A model generated the notes under the pieces. The model did no database searches and was not told the origin of the DNA. It worked only from the letters and a program-made list of their open reading frames with translations. 64,000 nucleotides of DNA from NCBI GenBank assembly GCA_963833885.1, contig CAWHZU010000026.1, positions 183,846-247,845 on the forward strand, read 5' to 3'. Made by a program: the position numbers and the translations under genes. Of this stretch, positions 17,434 to 26,192 are shown piece by piece. The number at the start of each line of letters is the position of its first letter. Position 1 is the first letter of the stretch. The stretch is from JASHPR01 sp963833885. GTDB taxonomy: Bacteria; Actinomycetota; Actinomycetes; Streptosporangiales; Streptosporangiaceae.

Positions 17434-20400
17434 TCAGATGGTGGGCGGAGCGGCGGGCGGGTGCTGCTCCAGCGCCTGCAGCGCCAGGCGGATGGCGGTG
17501 TCGAGCTGGGGATCGCGGCCTGCGGCCCAGTCGTGCGGCGCGATTGTCACCTCGACGTCCGGATCCACACCGTGGTTGTCCACGCCCCAGCCGAGGCCGG
17601 GAAACCACAGGGCGGACGTCGGCTGCGCCACCAAGGTCCCGTCGACCAGAGCGTTGAAATAACAGCCGATCACGCCGCCCCAGGTACGGGTGCCGACCAC
17701 GGTGATGCCGTACGACTTCAGCGCCTGGATCACGATGTCACCGCCGGACATCGCGTGCTCGTCCGTCATCGCGACGATCGGCCCGCGCGGGGTCTCGAAT
17801 GGGTAGCTCGACGGCCCCTCGTTCCGGGACAGGTACCAGCCGATGATGCGCCGGCCGAGCCTCTCGGCCACCAGTCCCGAAGCGTCACCGCCCTGCGCGT
17901 CCCGCAAATCGACGATCAGGCCGTCTCGCTCGAACTCGGTGTGCAGGTCGCGGTGGAAGTCCGCCCAGCCCGCCGGATTCACGCCCGGGATGCGCAGGTA
18001 GCCGAGCCGCCCGCCGGATGCCTCGCCGACCGCTGCCCGCTCCCGGGCGACCAGATCGTAATAGCGGACCGCGTGCTCGCTCGCCAGCGGAACCACCACC
18101 ACCCGCCGGTCCGCTCCGTCGCGCCGGAGGGTTAGCTCGACCGGCTGGTCGGCTTTGCCGACCAGCAGCGCGTTCGGACCGAGGTCGGGGTCCACCGGCC
18201 GCCCGTCCACCGCGACGATGAGATCGCCGGGTGCCGCGGCGACGCCCGGGGCGGCCAGCGGGGAGCGCGCGCCGAAAACCGACGACTCGCCGGGCAGGAT
18301 CCGCGCGATCCGCCAGGTCCCGTCCTCGGCGGGCTCGACGTCGGCGCCGATCAGGCCCTGAGCCAGCGCCGGGTCACTGCCCGAGCCCGGTGGCCGGATC
18401 CCAGTGTGCGAGGTGCCCATCTCGCCCTGCAGCTCCCAGAGCAGATCGTGCAAGTCATCCGCGGAGCCGATGCGGTCGAGCAGCGGCCGGTAGCGGTCGC
18501 CGGCCGCGGCCCAGTCCACCCCGGCCATGTCGGCGCGCCAGAAGTTATCCCGCATCAGCCGCCACGCCTCGTGGTACATCTGCCGCCACTCGGCCGGCGG
18601 TTCCACCGTCACCTCGATCCGGTCCAGATCGACGCTGACCGCCGCCCCGTCGGGTTCGCCGGTCGGCTTGATCTCCAGCGACTCCCCGGTCCGGTAGGCC
18701 AGCCGGGCTCCGTCGGCGGAGATCGTGTAGTCGTCCAGGGCCCCGACCTCGACCGAGCGTCTGCGCCGAGCCAGGTCGTAACGAATCAGCCTGGTTGGCT
18801 GCTCCTCGTCCGCGCCGATCATGGCCTCGCCCAGCTCCCCGGCGAGCGGCAGTTCCAGCCAGACCACGCCGCCGGTGGCCGCGCGGAGCTTGGCGTAGCG
18901 TCCGGCCTGCACGGGGAACGCCACGATCCGCTCGGCCAGCCCATCGACGTCGAGACCGACCGGCGGAGGTTCCGTGTCCGTGCTCGCGGCCGCGGGGCCC
19001 CGTCCGGGACCTTCCGGTTCCGCCGGGCCGCCACTGCGCTCCGGGCCGAACGGCGACGAGGTCGTGGCCAGCAGCGTCACAAGGTACGGCCGGACCCCGG
19101 GCAGGAACCCGAGATCAAGCTGATGCGGATCGTAGACCGGATCGAAGGCGCGGTTGGACAGGAACGCCAGGTACTTGCCGTCCAGGGTGAACGCCGGCGA
19201 GGTGTCGTCGAACCGGGGCGGGGTCACGTCGGTGACCGTGCCGTCGGCCAGCCGGGCCAGCCGTATCTGCGAGGCACCGCGCTCGGTCAGCCACGGCTGC
19301 GACCAGGCGAGCAGCGCGGAGTCTGGAGAGAAGGCCAGGCCCGCGACCGCCTCGTTGGCGTTGCGGGCGATCTCGGTGACGACCGGTTCGCCCTCGAGCG
19401 CGACCGTCAGCAGCCGGCCGTCGGCGCATGCCACCGCGCCCAGGCGCCCGTCCGGCGCCACCGCCAGCTCCAGGATCCGGCCGAACTCGCCGTGCCCGAT
19501 CCGCCTCGCTGCCGAGCCATCAGTGGGGATCACGTCCAGCCCGTCTTCGCCACCATTGTCCGACGCGCAGGCAACCGCGCCCGAGCCGGGGATGACGACC
19601 GGGATGCGACCGCGCACGCCTGGCTCGGCGAGCAGTGCCCGGGCCGGCCCGTCCCCGACGGGCAGCCAGTGCACGGTGCCGCGCACCTCGGCGCCAAGCA
19701 CCTGGCCGGTGGCATCCAGTGTGAACGCGCCCAGTTGCGACTTCGCGGACGCCGGATAGGGCGCTCGCCCGGAGCGGCCTGCGCTGAGCCGAATGTCCAG
19801 CCGCACCGGCTCGGCGTCGAGCGACGCGAGCAGCCAGATCTCCCCGGCCTGCTGGTAGACCACGCGCTGGCCGTCGGTTGTCGCGTGTCGGGCGTAATAC
19901 TGGCCGAGGTTGGTATGGCGGCGCAGGTCCGTGCCGTCCGGGAGCGCGGAGTAGAGCGCGCCGGTCCCCTCGTGGTCCGATAGGAACACCACCCGGGGTC
20001 CGACGAACATGGGGTTCACCAGATGGTTACCCACGTCGGCGAAGATCCGCGTGTAGTGCGAGCCGTCCGGCGAGTACCAAATCTTGCCACCGGTGCCGCC
20101 ACGGTAGCGCTTCCATTGGGCCGGATCGTAAAGGTGGGATTCGAGGGCGCTGCCAACCAGCACGGCACCGTCGCGCACCGTGACGTCGCCCGTCGGCCCG
20201 TAGCCGAGCCGGCGAGCGGCCCGCTCAGCGGCACGGCGAACGCCCAGGTCTTCATGCTGGCGGGCTGGCCGGTCCGGCTGAGCACGAGCACCTCGTGGTC
20301 GCTGACCCAGCCGCGGACCGTCGCGAACTGGTCACCCCAGTAGGTGAGCCGACGGCCCGAGCCGCCACCGGTGGGCACCGCATACGCCTCCCGCGGGGCG

Positions 20401-20627
20401 CCCCGGTGGAGCGACCGAGTGCCGTCGCGAGTCGAGGTCCAGGCGACGTGCGTAGCTGACGGGTTCAGCCGCGGATGCAGCACCGGGGCCTGGTCAGCAG
20501 TCAGCCGCCACGCCCGGGTGCCACGGCCGTCTGCCGCCTCGCTCAGCGAGGCGAGCCAGACATCGTCCTCAGCCGTGAACGTGATGAGATCGCGTGCAAG
20601 GTGCGGGTAGCGGAGGTACTGCGTCAT
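17434..20627 (-). pseudogene. Tricorn protease homologue with one frameshift
   Basis: Two minus-strand frames together encode a 1064-residue tricorn core protease: N-terminal six-blade propeller, second propeller, C1 helical domain, PDZ and a peptidase S41-like C-terminus. The frame breaks near 20220-20222, where one added base in a three-C run would join VPLSG to AARRLGYGPTGDV. Catalytic equivalents are present: Ser740-His741 (GTSHTG), nucleophile Ser961 (AMSGGD); the Glu1023 equivalent appears to be Asp1017 (GVDNHG). Tricorn degrades proteasome-derived peptides. Start ATG 20627 follows GGGAG and lies 14 bp after the YCII gene, so they form an operon. The break may be a sequencing error or a true lesion. 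Confidence 0.8.
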
Positions 20628-20642
20628 GACGATCACTCCCGT
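20614..20642 (-). repeat. Duplicated translation-initiation block, copy at tricorn start
   Basis: This 29-bp block covers the ribosome-binding site and first codons of the tricorn gene (minus strand: GGGAGTGATCGTCATG, then ACGCAGTACCT). It matches positions 21054-21082 at the YCII start with one mismatch (20624). Both proteins therefore start M-[T/A]-QYL. Copying of an initiation region would explain similar expression of two unrelated genes in one operon. Confidence 0.8.
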
Positions 20643-21067
20643 CACCGCGCGCCGGACGCGTCGCGCCAGATCACCTCAGCTTCGGCTTCTCTGACGCTGC
20701 CCAGAATCGCGTCGTCGAGGTCCCCATCGAAGAACGGGCGGACCTCGACCGGCCGCTGTTGCGCGGCCGCGGCGAGTTTGGCCCACTCCAGGGCCTCGTC
20801 CAGGTCGGCGGCGTTGACGATAAAGAACCCGGCGAGGTGTTCCTTGGTCTCGGCGTACGGGCCGTCGGTCATCAGGAAGTCGTCGCCAGACTGGCGCACC
20901 ACGGTCGCCGACCCGGCGCCACCTCGCAGGCCGCCCTGGAACACGAACGCGCCGGCGTCGGTCATCCTGTCGATCAACGCGTTTATCTCAGCCCATTTCT
21001 GCCCCGTCGCCTCCGGGGCAAGGGGAACGGCATAGTCGCGGTGGATTGCGAGCAGGTACTGCGCCAT
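20642..21067 (-). CDS. YCII (DGPF) family protein, partner of ECF42 sigma factor
   Basis: A 141-residue protein with the YCII/DGPF pattern: MAQYLLAIHRDY at the start, FVFQGGLRGGAGSA, FLMTDGPYAETKEHLAGF, and NAADLDEALEWAK. These ferredoxin-fold proteins are the conserved genomic partners and targets of ECF42 sigma factors; the divergent ECF42 gene lies 194 bp away. Start 21067 is chosen over the upstream in-frame GTG 21076 because GGGAG sits at correct spacing and MAQYL is the family start. It leads into the tricorn gene, an unusual operon partner. Confidence 0.88.
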   Translation of the reverse strand: MAQYLLAIHRDYAVPLAPEATGQKWAEINALIDRMTDAGAFVFQGGLRGGAGSATVVRQSGDDFLMTDGPYAETKEHLAGFFIVNAADLDEALEWAKLAAAAQQRPVEVRPFFDGDLDDAILGSVREAEAEVIWRDASGAR

Positions 21068-21082
21068 GACGATCACTCCCGT
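21054..21082 (-). repeat. Duplicated translation-initiation block, copy at YCII start
   Basis: A 29-bp block identical but for one base (21064) to 20614-20642. It spans the GGGAG Shine-Dalgarno, ATG 21067 and the QYL codons of the YCII gene. The YCII copy is probably the original, because MAQYL is normal for the YCII family. Confidence 0.8.
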
Positions 21083-21111
21083 TTGTCATCCGGGGCCGGT
21101 CTGGGGCCGGC

Positions 21112-21149
21112 CCTCACTCCCGCTACGAAGTGGCACCGCCGAATCGACA
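21112..21149 (-). promoter_or_regulatory. Candidate ECF42-type promoter for YCII-tricorn
   Basis: The minus strand carries TGTCGA (21149-21144), the -35 element reported for ECF42 targets, about 77 bp upstream of the YCII ATG. About 16-17 bp later lies CGTAGC, a possible -10 region, though the -10 assignment is weak. It faces the YCII gene, the usual ECF42 target. The motif is short and rests on position as much as sequence. Confidence 0.45.
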
Positions 21150-21261
21150 CGCCTCGGCAGGCAGCCGGGGCCGATCTTCCCGGCTGGGTCCTGACTGTGG
21201 AGGTACAGTGCTCGGGCCACCCACGCTGTGAGGACTTGCTCTGGCCATAGCTTCTCGCGCA

Positions 21262-22515
21262 GTGACTGTCGAGGCTGTGTTCCGCCGCGAGTACGGCCGC
21301 TGCGTCGCCACCCTAATCCGCTTTCTCGGCGATATCGACGCCGCCGAGGAAGCGGTCCAGGACGCGTTCACCGTGGCGGTCGCCAGGTGGCCGTCGGACG
21401 GCCAGCCGCCCAATCCCGGCGCGTGGATCGTCACGACCGCCCGCAACCGGGCCATCGACAGGCTGCGCCGGGAGTCGGTCCGTGACGAGCGGCACGCGCA
21501 AGCGCATCACCTGTACGGTGCCACCGATCAGGCTGCCGGGGCCAATGCCCTGGCGCCGCAGGAGGAGACCGTGCCGGATGACCGGCTGCGCCTGATCTTC
21601 ACCTGCTGTCATCCGGCGCTGAACCAGCCCGCCCAGGTCGCGCTGACCCTGCGGCTGCTCGGCGGGCTCCAGACGCCGGAGATCGCGCGGGCGTTCCTCG
21701 TTCCCGAAGCGACCATGGCCCAGCGGATCGTCCGGGCCAAGCGCAAGATCAAGGACACCCATGTCCCCTATCGCGTGCCCGCGGAAGCCGAACTTCCTGC
21801 CCGCCTCAAACCCGTCCTCGCCGTCGTCTACCTGATCTTCAACGAAGGCTACGCAGCGACCGCCGGGTCTTTGCTGAGGCTTGATCTGTGCGCCGAGGCA
21901 ATCCGGCTCGCCCGCGTGCTCGCCGAGCTGATGCCCGGCGAGCCGGAGGCGCAGGGGCTGCTGGCGCTGCTGTTGCTGCTGCACGCCCGCAGCACCGCCC
22001 GCCTCACCGCCGACGGCTCGCTGGTCCGACTGGCCGAACAGGACCGCCAGCTCTGGGACCGGAACCTGATCGCCGAAGGCCAGGCCATCGTGCGTGCATG
22101 CGTGCAGCGCGGTCGCCCCGGCCCGTACCAGATTCAGGCCGCCATCAACGCTGTTCATTGCCTTGCGCCCAGCTTTGACCGCACCGACTGGCACGCCATC
22201 CTGACGCTCTACGACCAGCTCTACGCGCTCACGCCGACCCCCGTCGTCGCACTCAACCGGGCAGTCGCGCTCGCCGAAATCCGCGGCCCTGCAGTCGGCC
22301 TGGCCGCCGTAGACGACCTGCATTCCTCGGGCCTGGGCAGCTACTACTTGTTCCACGCGACACGCGCCGACCTGCTACGCCGCCTCGGCCACACCACCGA
22401 AGCCGCGGCCGCCTACGCCACCGCCCGCGCCCTCGCCACGAACCCGGTCGAACGGGCCTTCCTCGACACCCAGCGCGCCACGCTCACCCAGCCAACTCCG
22501 ATCGAGCCGGAGTAG
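21262..22515 (+). CDS. ECF42-type RNA polymerase sigma factor with C-terminal TPR-like extension
   Basis: A 417-residue sigma factor. Region 2 is near residues 8-75 (FLGDIDAAEEAVQDAFTVA, NPGAWIVTTARNRAIDRLRR), region 4 near 120-175 (PAQVALTLRLLGGLQTPEIA, VPEATMAQRIVRAKRKI). After that comes a long helical extension (VYLIFNEGYAAT, ALNRAVALAEIRGP) with TPR-like repeats, the hallmark of the ECF42 group, which has no anti-sigma factor and is controlled by its own extension. It is divergent from its typical YCII partner. GTG 21262 is the earliest start agreeing with the family. Confidence 0.9.
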   Translation: MTVEAVFRREYGRCVATLIRFLGDIDAAEEAVQDAFTVAVARWPSDGQPPNPGAWIVTTARNRAIDRLRRESVRDERHAQAHHLYGATDQAAGANALAPQEETVPDDRLRLIFTCCHPALNQPAQVALTLRLLGGLQTPEIARAFLVPEATMAQRIVRAKRKIKDTHVPYRVPAEAELPARLKPVLAVVYLIFNEGYAATAGSLLRLDLCAEAIRLARVLAELMPGEPEAQGLLALLLLLHARSTARLTADGSLVRLAEQDRQLWDRNLIAEGQAIVRACVQRGRPGPYQIQAAINAVHCLAPSFDRTDWHAILTLYDQLYALTPTPVVALNRAVALAEIRGPAVGLAAVDDLHSSGLGSYYLFHATRADLLRRLGHTTEAAAAYATARALATNPVERAFLDTQRATLTQPTPIEPE

Positions 22516-22632
22516 AGGGTGGCGGGCGCAGCAGAAAACCTCTCGCGTCCCGGATCTGCCTCGCAGAAAATATGTACCCGGCGGCGCTGATTCCGTCGGC
22601 GACCGGACGACGTCGATTGCGGTGACGACGCG

Positions 22633-23490
22633 ATGACCCTGCCGAATTTCGCGGTGATCGGGGCGATGAAGGCGGGGACCGTGAGCCTCGGTCACTACCT
22701 CGATGAGCATCCGAACGTCTTCCTTGGGCGCGGCGGGAGGTTCAACGAGCCGAACTACTTCATAGCTGAGCAGAACTGGCCCCGCGGGCGTGACTGGTAC
22801 GAGTCGCTCTTCGACCGCGCCGACGGAGCCGCCGCAATCGGGGAGTGCTCTCCGAGTTATACGTGGGCCCACGTCTACCACGGTGTCCCCGAGCGGATGG
22901 CACAGGTTGTTCCGCAGGCACGTCTGGTTTATGTGGTACGCGACCCCATCGCCCGCATGCAGTCGATGTATATGCATCAAGTGTCCGCCGGCCGGGAGCG
23001 ACGCCGCGCGGAGGCGGCCCTGCTCGACGACCGCTACCTCGGGCCAAGCCGGTACGGGTTCCAGCTCGCGGCGTTTCTCGATCACTTCGACCGCAGGCAG
23101 GTACTCGTGATCGCGAGCGAGGTGCTCCGCGATAGGCCACGTGAGGCACTGAGCGCGGTGTTTGACCACCTCGCCGTCGATCCGGCCGCGGTTAGCCTTG
23201 AAAGGCAGCGTCAAGACCACCGCTCGATCGACAAGCCCGTCCCGCGTCTGCATGATCTCGAGTGGCTGCCGCGGCGCCAGGTCAAGCTGCATCCGCGATG
23301 GCGACCCGATCAACGGACCGGGTTGGCTCGACTCGTAACGACCCGGCGAGCGCGTGTCGAGGACTCCGTGATCTCACAGGAACTCCGAGACCGGCTCGCC
23401 GAGCGCCTTGCCCCAGACCTGCGCCGGTTCGAGTATCTCCTCGGCCACGAGATACCCGGTCACTGGAGATGGTCAACTTCACTCGCTTAG
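22633..23490 (+). CDS. PAPS-dependent sulfotransferase domain protein
   Basis: A 285-residue sulfotransferase. The 5'-phosphosulfate loop is IGAMKAGTVSLGHYL near residue 10 and the 3'-phosphate-binding motif is LVYVVRDPIARMQSMYMHQ near residue 100. These bind 3'-phosphoadenosine-5'-phosphosulfate; the acceptor may be a carbohydrate or small molecule. It has no signal peptide and stands alone between the ECF42 gene and a convergent SnoaL gene. No PAPS synthesis genes lie nearby. Confidence 0.85.
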   Translation: MTLPNFAVIGAMKAGTVSLGHYLDEHPNVFLGRGGRFNEPNYFIAEQNWPRGRDWYESLFDRADGAAAIGECSPSYTWAHVYHGVPERMAQVVPQARLVYVVRDPIARMQSMYMHQVSAGRERRRAEAALLDDRYLGPSRYGFQLAAFLDHFDRRQVLVIASEVLRDRPREALSAVFDHLAVDPAAVSLERQRQDHRSIDKPVPRLHDLEWLPRRQVKLHPRWRPDQRTGLARLVTTRRARVEDSVISQELRDRLAERLAPDLRRFEYLLGHEIPGHWRWSTSLA

Positions 23491-23503
23491 CGGCGCCGGC
23501 GGG

Positions 23504-23953
23504 TCAGGGCTTCAGGTCAGTGGCGGCCAGGCCCGAGCCGTCCATGTAGAACGGCGTGGAGTCATGTTCGTGGGTGATCTGCCAGCCCGCGGCCGTCCGG
23601 CGGAGCCCGATGGTGGACCGGAACCACAGGTCCACCCGCTCGCCGTCCGCCTTCGTTCCCGTCATGTGGGTGAGGCCATGGCAGAACGCGACGTCGCCAC
23701 CCACCTCGATGACCGGCTCGCCAATGTCGTAGCCGATCGGGCCGTCCCAGGTCTGGAACCAGCCCTCGATCCCGGCCGGGTCGCGAGCCTCATCCCCGGC
23801 GTAACGCAGCGGCGGGGCCAGGCTGAAACTGACCACGTCGGATGCGTAATGGGCCACCGCACGAGGCGGGTCCTTGGCGGTGATGGCGGCGGCGCGGTCA
23901 GTCAGCAGCGCTCGGATCTGCTCCCGGGCGGTCGTGTCGGTCTGCGTAGCCAT
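23504..23953 (-). CDS. SnoaL-like / ketosteroid isomerase-fold protein
   Basis: A 149-residue NTF2-like protein: AREQIRALLTDRAAAITAKD, AVAHYASDVVSFSLAPPLRY, VIEVGGDVAFCHGLTHMTG and FRSTIGLRRTAAGWQITHEHDS. The pattern is that of SnoaL/DUF4440 proteins used as isomerases, cyclases or ligand-binding proteins. Substrate is unknown. It is the last gene of a loose minus-strand run containing a methyltransferase and an AhpD-like protein. Confidence 0.8.
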   Translation of the reverse strand: MATQTDTTAREQIRALLTDRAAAITAKDPPRAVAHYASDVVSFSLAPPLRYAGDEARDPAGIEGWFQTWDGPIGYDIGEPVIEVGGDVAFCHGLTHMTGTKADGERVDLWFRSTIGLRRTAAGWQITHEHDSTPFYMDGSGLAATDLKP

Positions 23954-24078
23954 GAGCCTGGCCTCCTCGGCACTTGCGAACTGGCGCCTGTCATGTCATA
24001 GGACGCGGTGGCTCCCAGAAAATCATCGGCACCGGCAGATCTGCGATGACGAGTCGCACAGGCTCAGGTTCGGGCTTG

Positions 24079-24564
24079 TCAGTGCTTCCTTCGTTCAGCC
24101 AGCCACGCATCGGCAAATGCCCGCTGCTCGTCGACCGTCCCGATCTGGTCAGGCGGCGCGTCATCAAGAGTCTCCACTAGGTCGTCCATCCGAGCGCGTC
24201 CTTCGGGTTTTAAGACATAGATCCGCATTCCGCCCCCCATGTCGCGCGCCATGCCGCTGGGATAGGTATCACGTCGTGCCCCCTGGACCGCGACCGTCAG
24301 CCCGTCCGGTTCGAGTTGGCGACGGAGCCTCACAAGGGCCTCGAACATGTCTGGCGCCGTCGCGGTATAGGGGCAGGTGTAGTGCCCTACGCGAGTGACC
24401 AGCTCAATTCGGTAGCTCGGCACCGGACCGTCATGGCTGTCCAGCCAGCCCCGCAACCGCACGTGCTCTGGCTGGCTATCCCGGACTACCACGACGTCTC
24501 GATCCACCAGAAGCCGCGGATAATCGTCGTTCACAATCTCGATCCAACCAGCCGAATGCGGCAC
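24079..24564 (-). CDS. Hypothetical protein
   Basis: A 161-residue soluble protein starting at GTG 24564. It contains IEIVNDDYPRLLVDRDVVVVRD, RIELVTRVGHYTCPY, LVRLRRQLEPDGLTVAVQG and MRIYVLKPEGRARMDDLVETL. The predicted alternation of beta strands and helices suggests a compact alpha/beta fold. I do not recognise a family. It lies 33 bp after the AhpD-like gene on the same strand, so it may belong to that operon. Confidence 0.65.
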   Translation of the reverse strand: MPHSAGWIEIVNDDYPRLLVDRDVVVVRDSQPEHVRLRGWLDSHDGPVPSYRIELVTRVGHYTCPYTATAPDMFEALVRLRRQLEPDGLTVAVQGARRDTYPSGMARDMGGGMRIYVLKPEGRARMDDLVETLDDAPPDQIGTVDEQRAFADAWLAERRKH

Positions 24565-24597
24565 GACCGCGAAGGCGCTGACCGCCCCAGGTTCAGG

Positions 24598-25185
24598 TTA
24601 GGTGTCGACAGGCCGGCCGAAGGTGACGGCCTCGCGTACCTCGGGAGGCAGAGACTCGGCAAGTTGCGCGTCAGGCTGAGCGCCGAGTGCGTCGTTGATC
24701 GTCGAGAACGCCAGGCGAAGGGCAGCGAAAACGGTGATGGCGAAGATCTGGTCGTCGTTGAGGCCGGAGTCGCGGAGCTCCTGGATGTCGGCGGGCGTCG
24801 TCGCGTTCGGGTCCTTGACGACCTTTCGGGCCCACGCTGCCATGGCCTTCTCCTGGTCCGTCAGCGCGGCGTCGCTGCCGTTCAGAACCCCCGCGGCCAG
24901 AGTGGCCTCGGAGGCAGTGGCCAGCTTCCCGCCCCATGCCAGCGAGCAGTACGAGTCACCCAGGGCCGACGCGGCGGCTGTCACCAGGATCCCGCGCTGG
25001 CGGAAGCTCAGACCGCTCGCCTTGAACGCCTGAGACATCAGATCGAACAGCCCGTTCACGGTGTCGGGCTGGTGCGCCCACAAGCGAGACACGTTCCACA
25101 CGTAGCCGCCGTCGGCGAGGTCGTCGTCGTAGAGCGCTTGCACCTGGGGGGACGCCGGGGGTTCTTCGAGAAAGCTGCCCGTCAT
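24598..25185 (-). CDS. Carboxymuconolactone decarboxylase / AhpD-like protein
   Basis: A 195-residue all-helical protein of the AhpD superfamily: FKASGLSFRQRGILVTAAASALGDSYCSLAWG and later NDDQIFAITVFAALRLAFSTINDAL. The usual redox motif CxxC reads D-S-Y-C here, leaving a single cysteine; this form is common in the carboxymuconolactone decarboxylase branch. A role in peroxide or redox chemistry is possible. Its ATG overlaps the stop of the methyltransferase gene (ATGA), so the two are coupled. Confidence 0.8.
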   Translation of the reverse strand: MTGSFLEEPPASPQVQALYDDDLADGGYVWNVSRLWAHQPDTVNGLFDLMSQAFKASGLSFRQRGILVTAAASALGDSYCSLAWGGKLATASEATLAAGVLNGSDAALTDQEKAMAAWARKVVKDPNATTPADIQELRDSGLNDDQIFAITVFAALRLAFSTINDALGAQPDAQLAESLPPEVREAVTFGRPVDT

Positions 25186-25994
25186 GTGGCTTCCCCTTCC
25201 GCCCGGCGGGCCAGGTAGCCCACGACCTTGATCTCGGCGCGCAAAGGCAGGCCGTCCCGTAGTTGCGCCTCAGCCTGTTCGACGGCCGCCCGGTGGAGCT
25301 CGGCCTCGCCGACGTTCTGGATGGCCTCATAACCCGGGCCGCTGGAAATCAGCGCTCGTGCGTACAGCTCCGGATCCGCGAACTCCCAGGCGAACGGCAC
25401 GTCCACGCGCTCAACGTCATGGAATCCGTATGACTCAAGGAGCTGCTCACCCGCACCGGGCCGGCCGAGCGACACCATCGCAGCCTGGTTGTCCACCTTT
25501 TCCACAGCGGCAAGGCGGAGGGGTGCCAGCGCCCAGGCGCCGGGAGACACCTTGATGTGACCCCACACCGTTATGCCGACGCGGCCACCGGGGCGAAGCA
25601 CCCGGCGGATCTCTGCGACCGCGTCAGGTGTGGTGCCCCAGATGCCGCGGAAACTGGTCACGACGTCGAACGACGCCCGATCCCACGGCAGCGCGTGCAT
25701 GTCGCCGACCCTGATGTCAGATCCTGGGTTCCGGTCGCGTGCCACCGCGACCAGCCTGGCCGAGGCGTCGATACCCGAGCACAAGGCGCCGCGAAGGCGA
25801 GCCAGTTCGATCGAGAGCCCGGAGCCGCAGGCCACGTCGAGCAGCCGGTCTCCGGCATCCACGCCCAGCCGATGGTGCATGGCGACATACTCGCGGCAGT
25901 TGCCCAGCTCGCTGAGGGTTGAGAAGTCGACCGCCTTGCGGCCCCAGCCTTCGTCTACCATCGCCCACTGGGCAGAGCCTGTGCTTTCGCTCAT
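25182..25994 (-). CDS. Class I SAM-dependent methyltransferase
   Basis: A 270-residue methyltransferase with motif I DRLLDVACGSGLSIELA, acidic loop GIDASARLVAVA, motif II region IRVGDMHALPWDRASFDVVTS and LRPGGRVGITVW. This is the UbiE/Methyltransf_11 type acting on small molecules. Start ATG 25994 follows a GGGGGG run; an upstream extension to 26054 lacks family similarity. It heads an operon with the AhpD-like gene; substrate unknown. Confidence 0.85.
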   Translation of the reverse strand: MSESTGSAQWAMVDEGWGRKAVDFSTLSELGNCREYVAMHHRLGVDAGDRLLDVACGSGLSIELARLRGALCSGIDASARLVAVARDRNPGSDIRVGDMHALPWDRASFDVVTSFRGIWGTTPDAVAEIRRVLRPGGRVGITVWGHIKVSPGAWALAPLRLAAVEKVDNQAAMVSLGRPGAGEQLLESYGFHDVERVDVPFAWEFADPELYARALISSGPGYEAIQNVGEAELHRAAVEQAEAQLRDGLPLRAEIKVVGYLARRAEGEAT

Positions 25995-26192
25995 GCATCC
26001 CCCCGATGCTCGCAACGAAGTATCCCCACTTCGTGCCGGTCCGGGCAAGGCCACGGTCGCGGCACGCTGGCCGGCCCTTCGGCGGGAGGTAGAACGTTAA
26101 CAGTCAACAATGTGATCATTTTGTGCTTGACCTGCATCATTCCGATGTCGTCAGGTAGTCGTGGCGGATTTACGTGGCCGGAGGGGTGGCTG

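Noticed and set aside
18406..19983. 525-residue open frame opposite tricorn
   Set aside because: Composition is Arg/Pro/Gly-rich without folds; tricorn domains explain the region.
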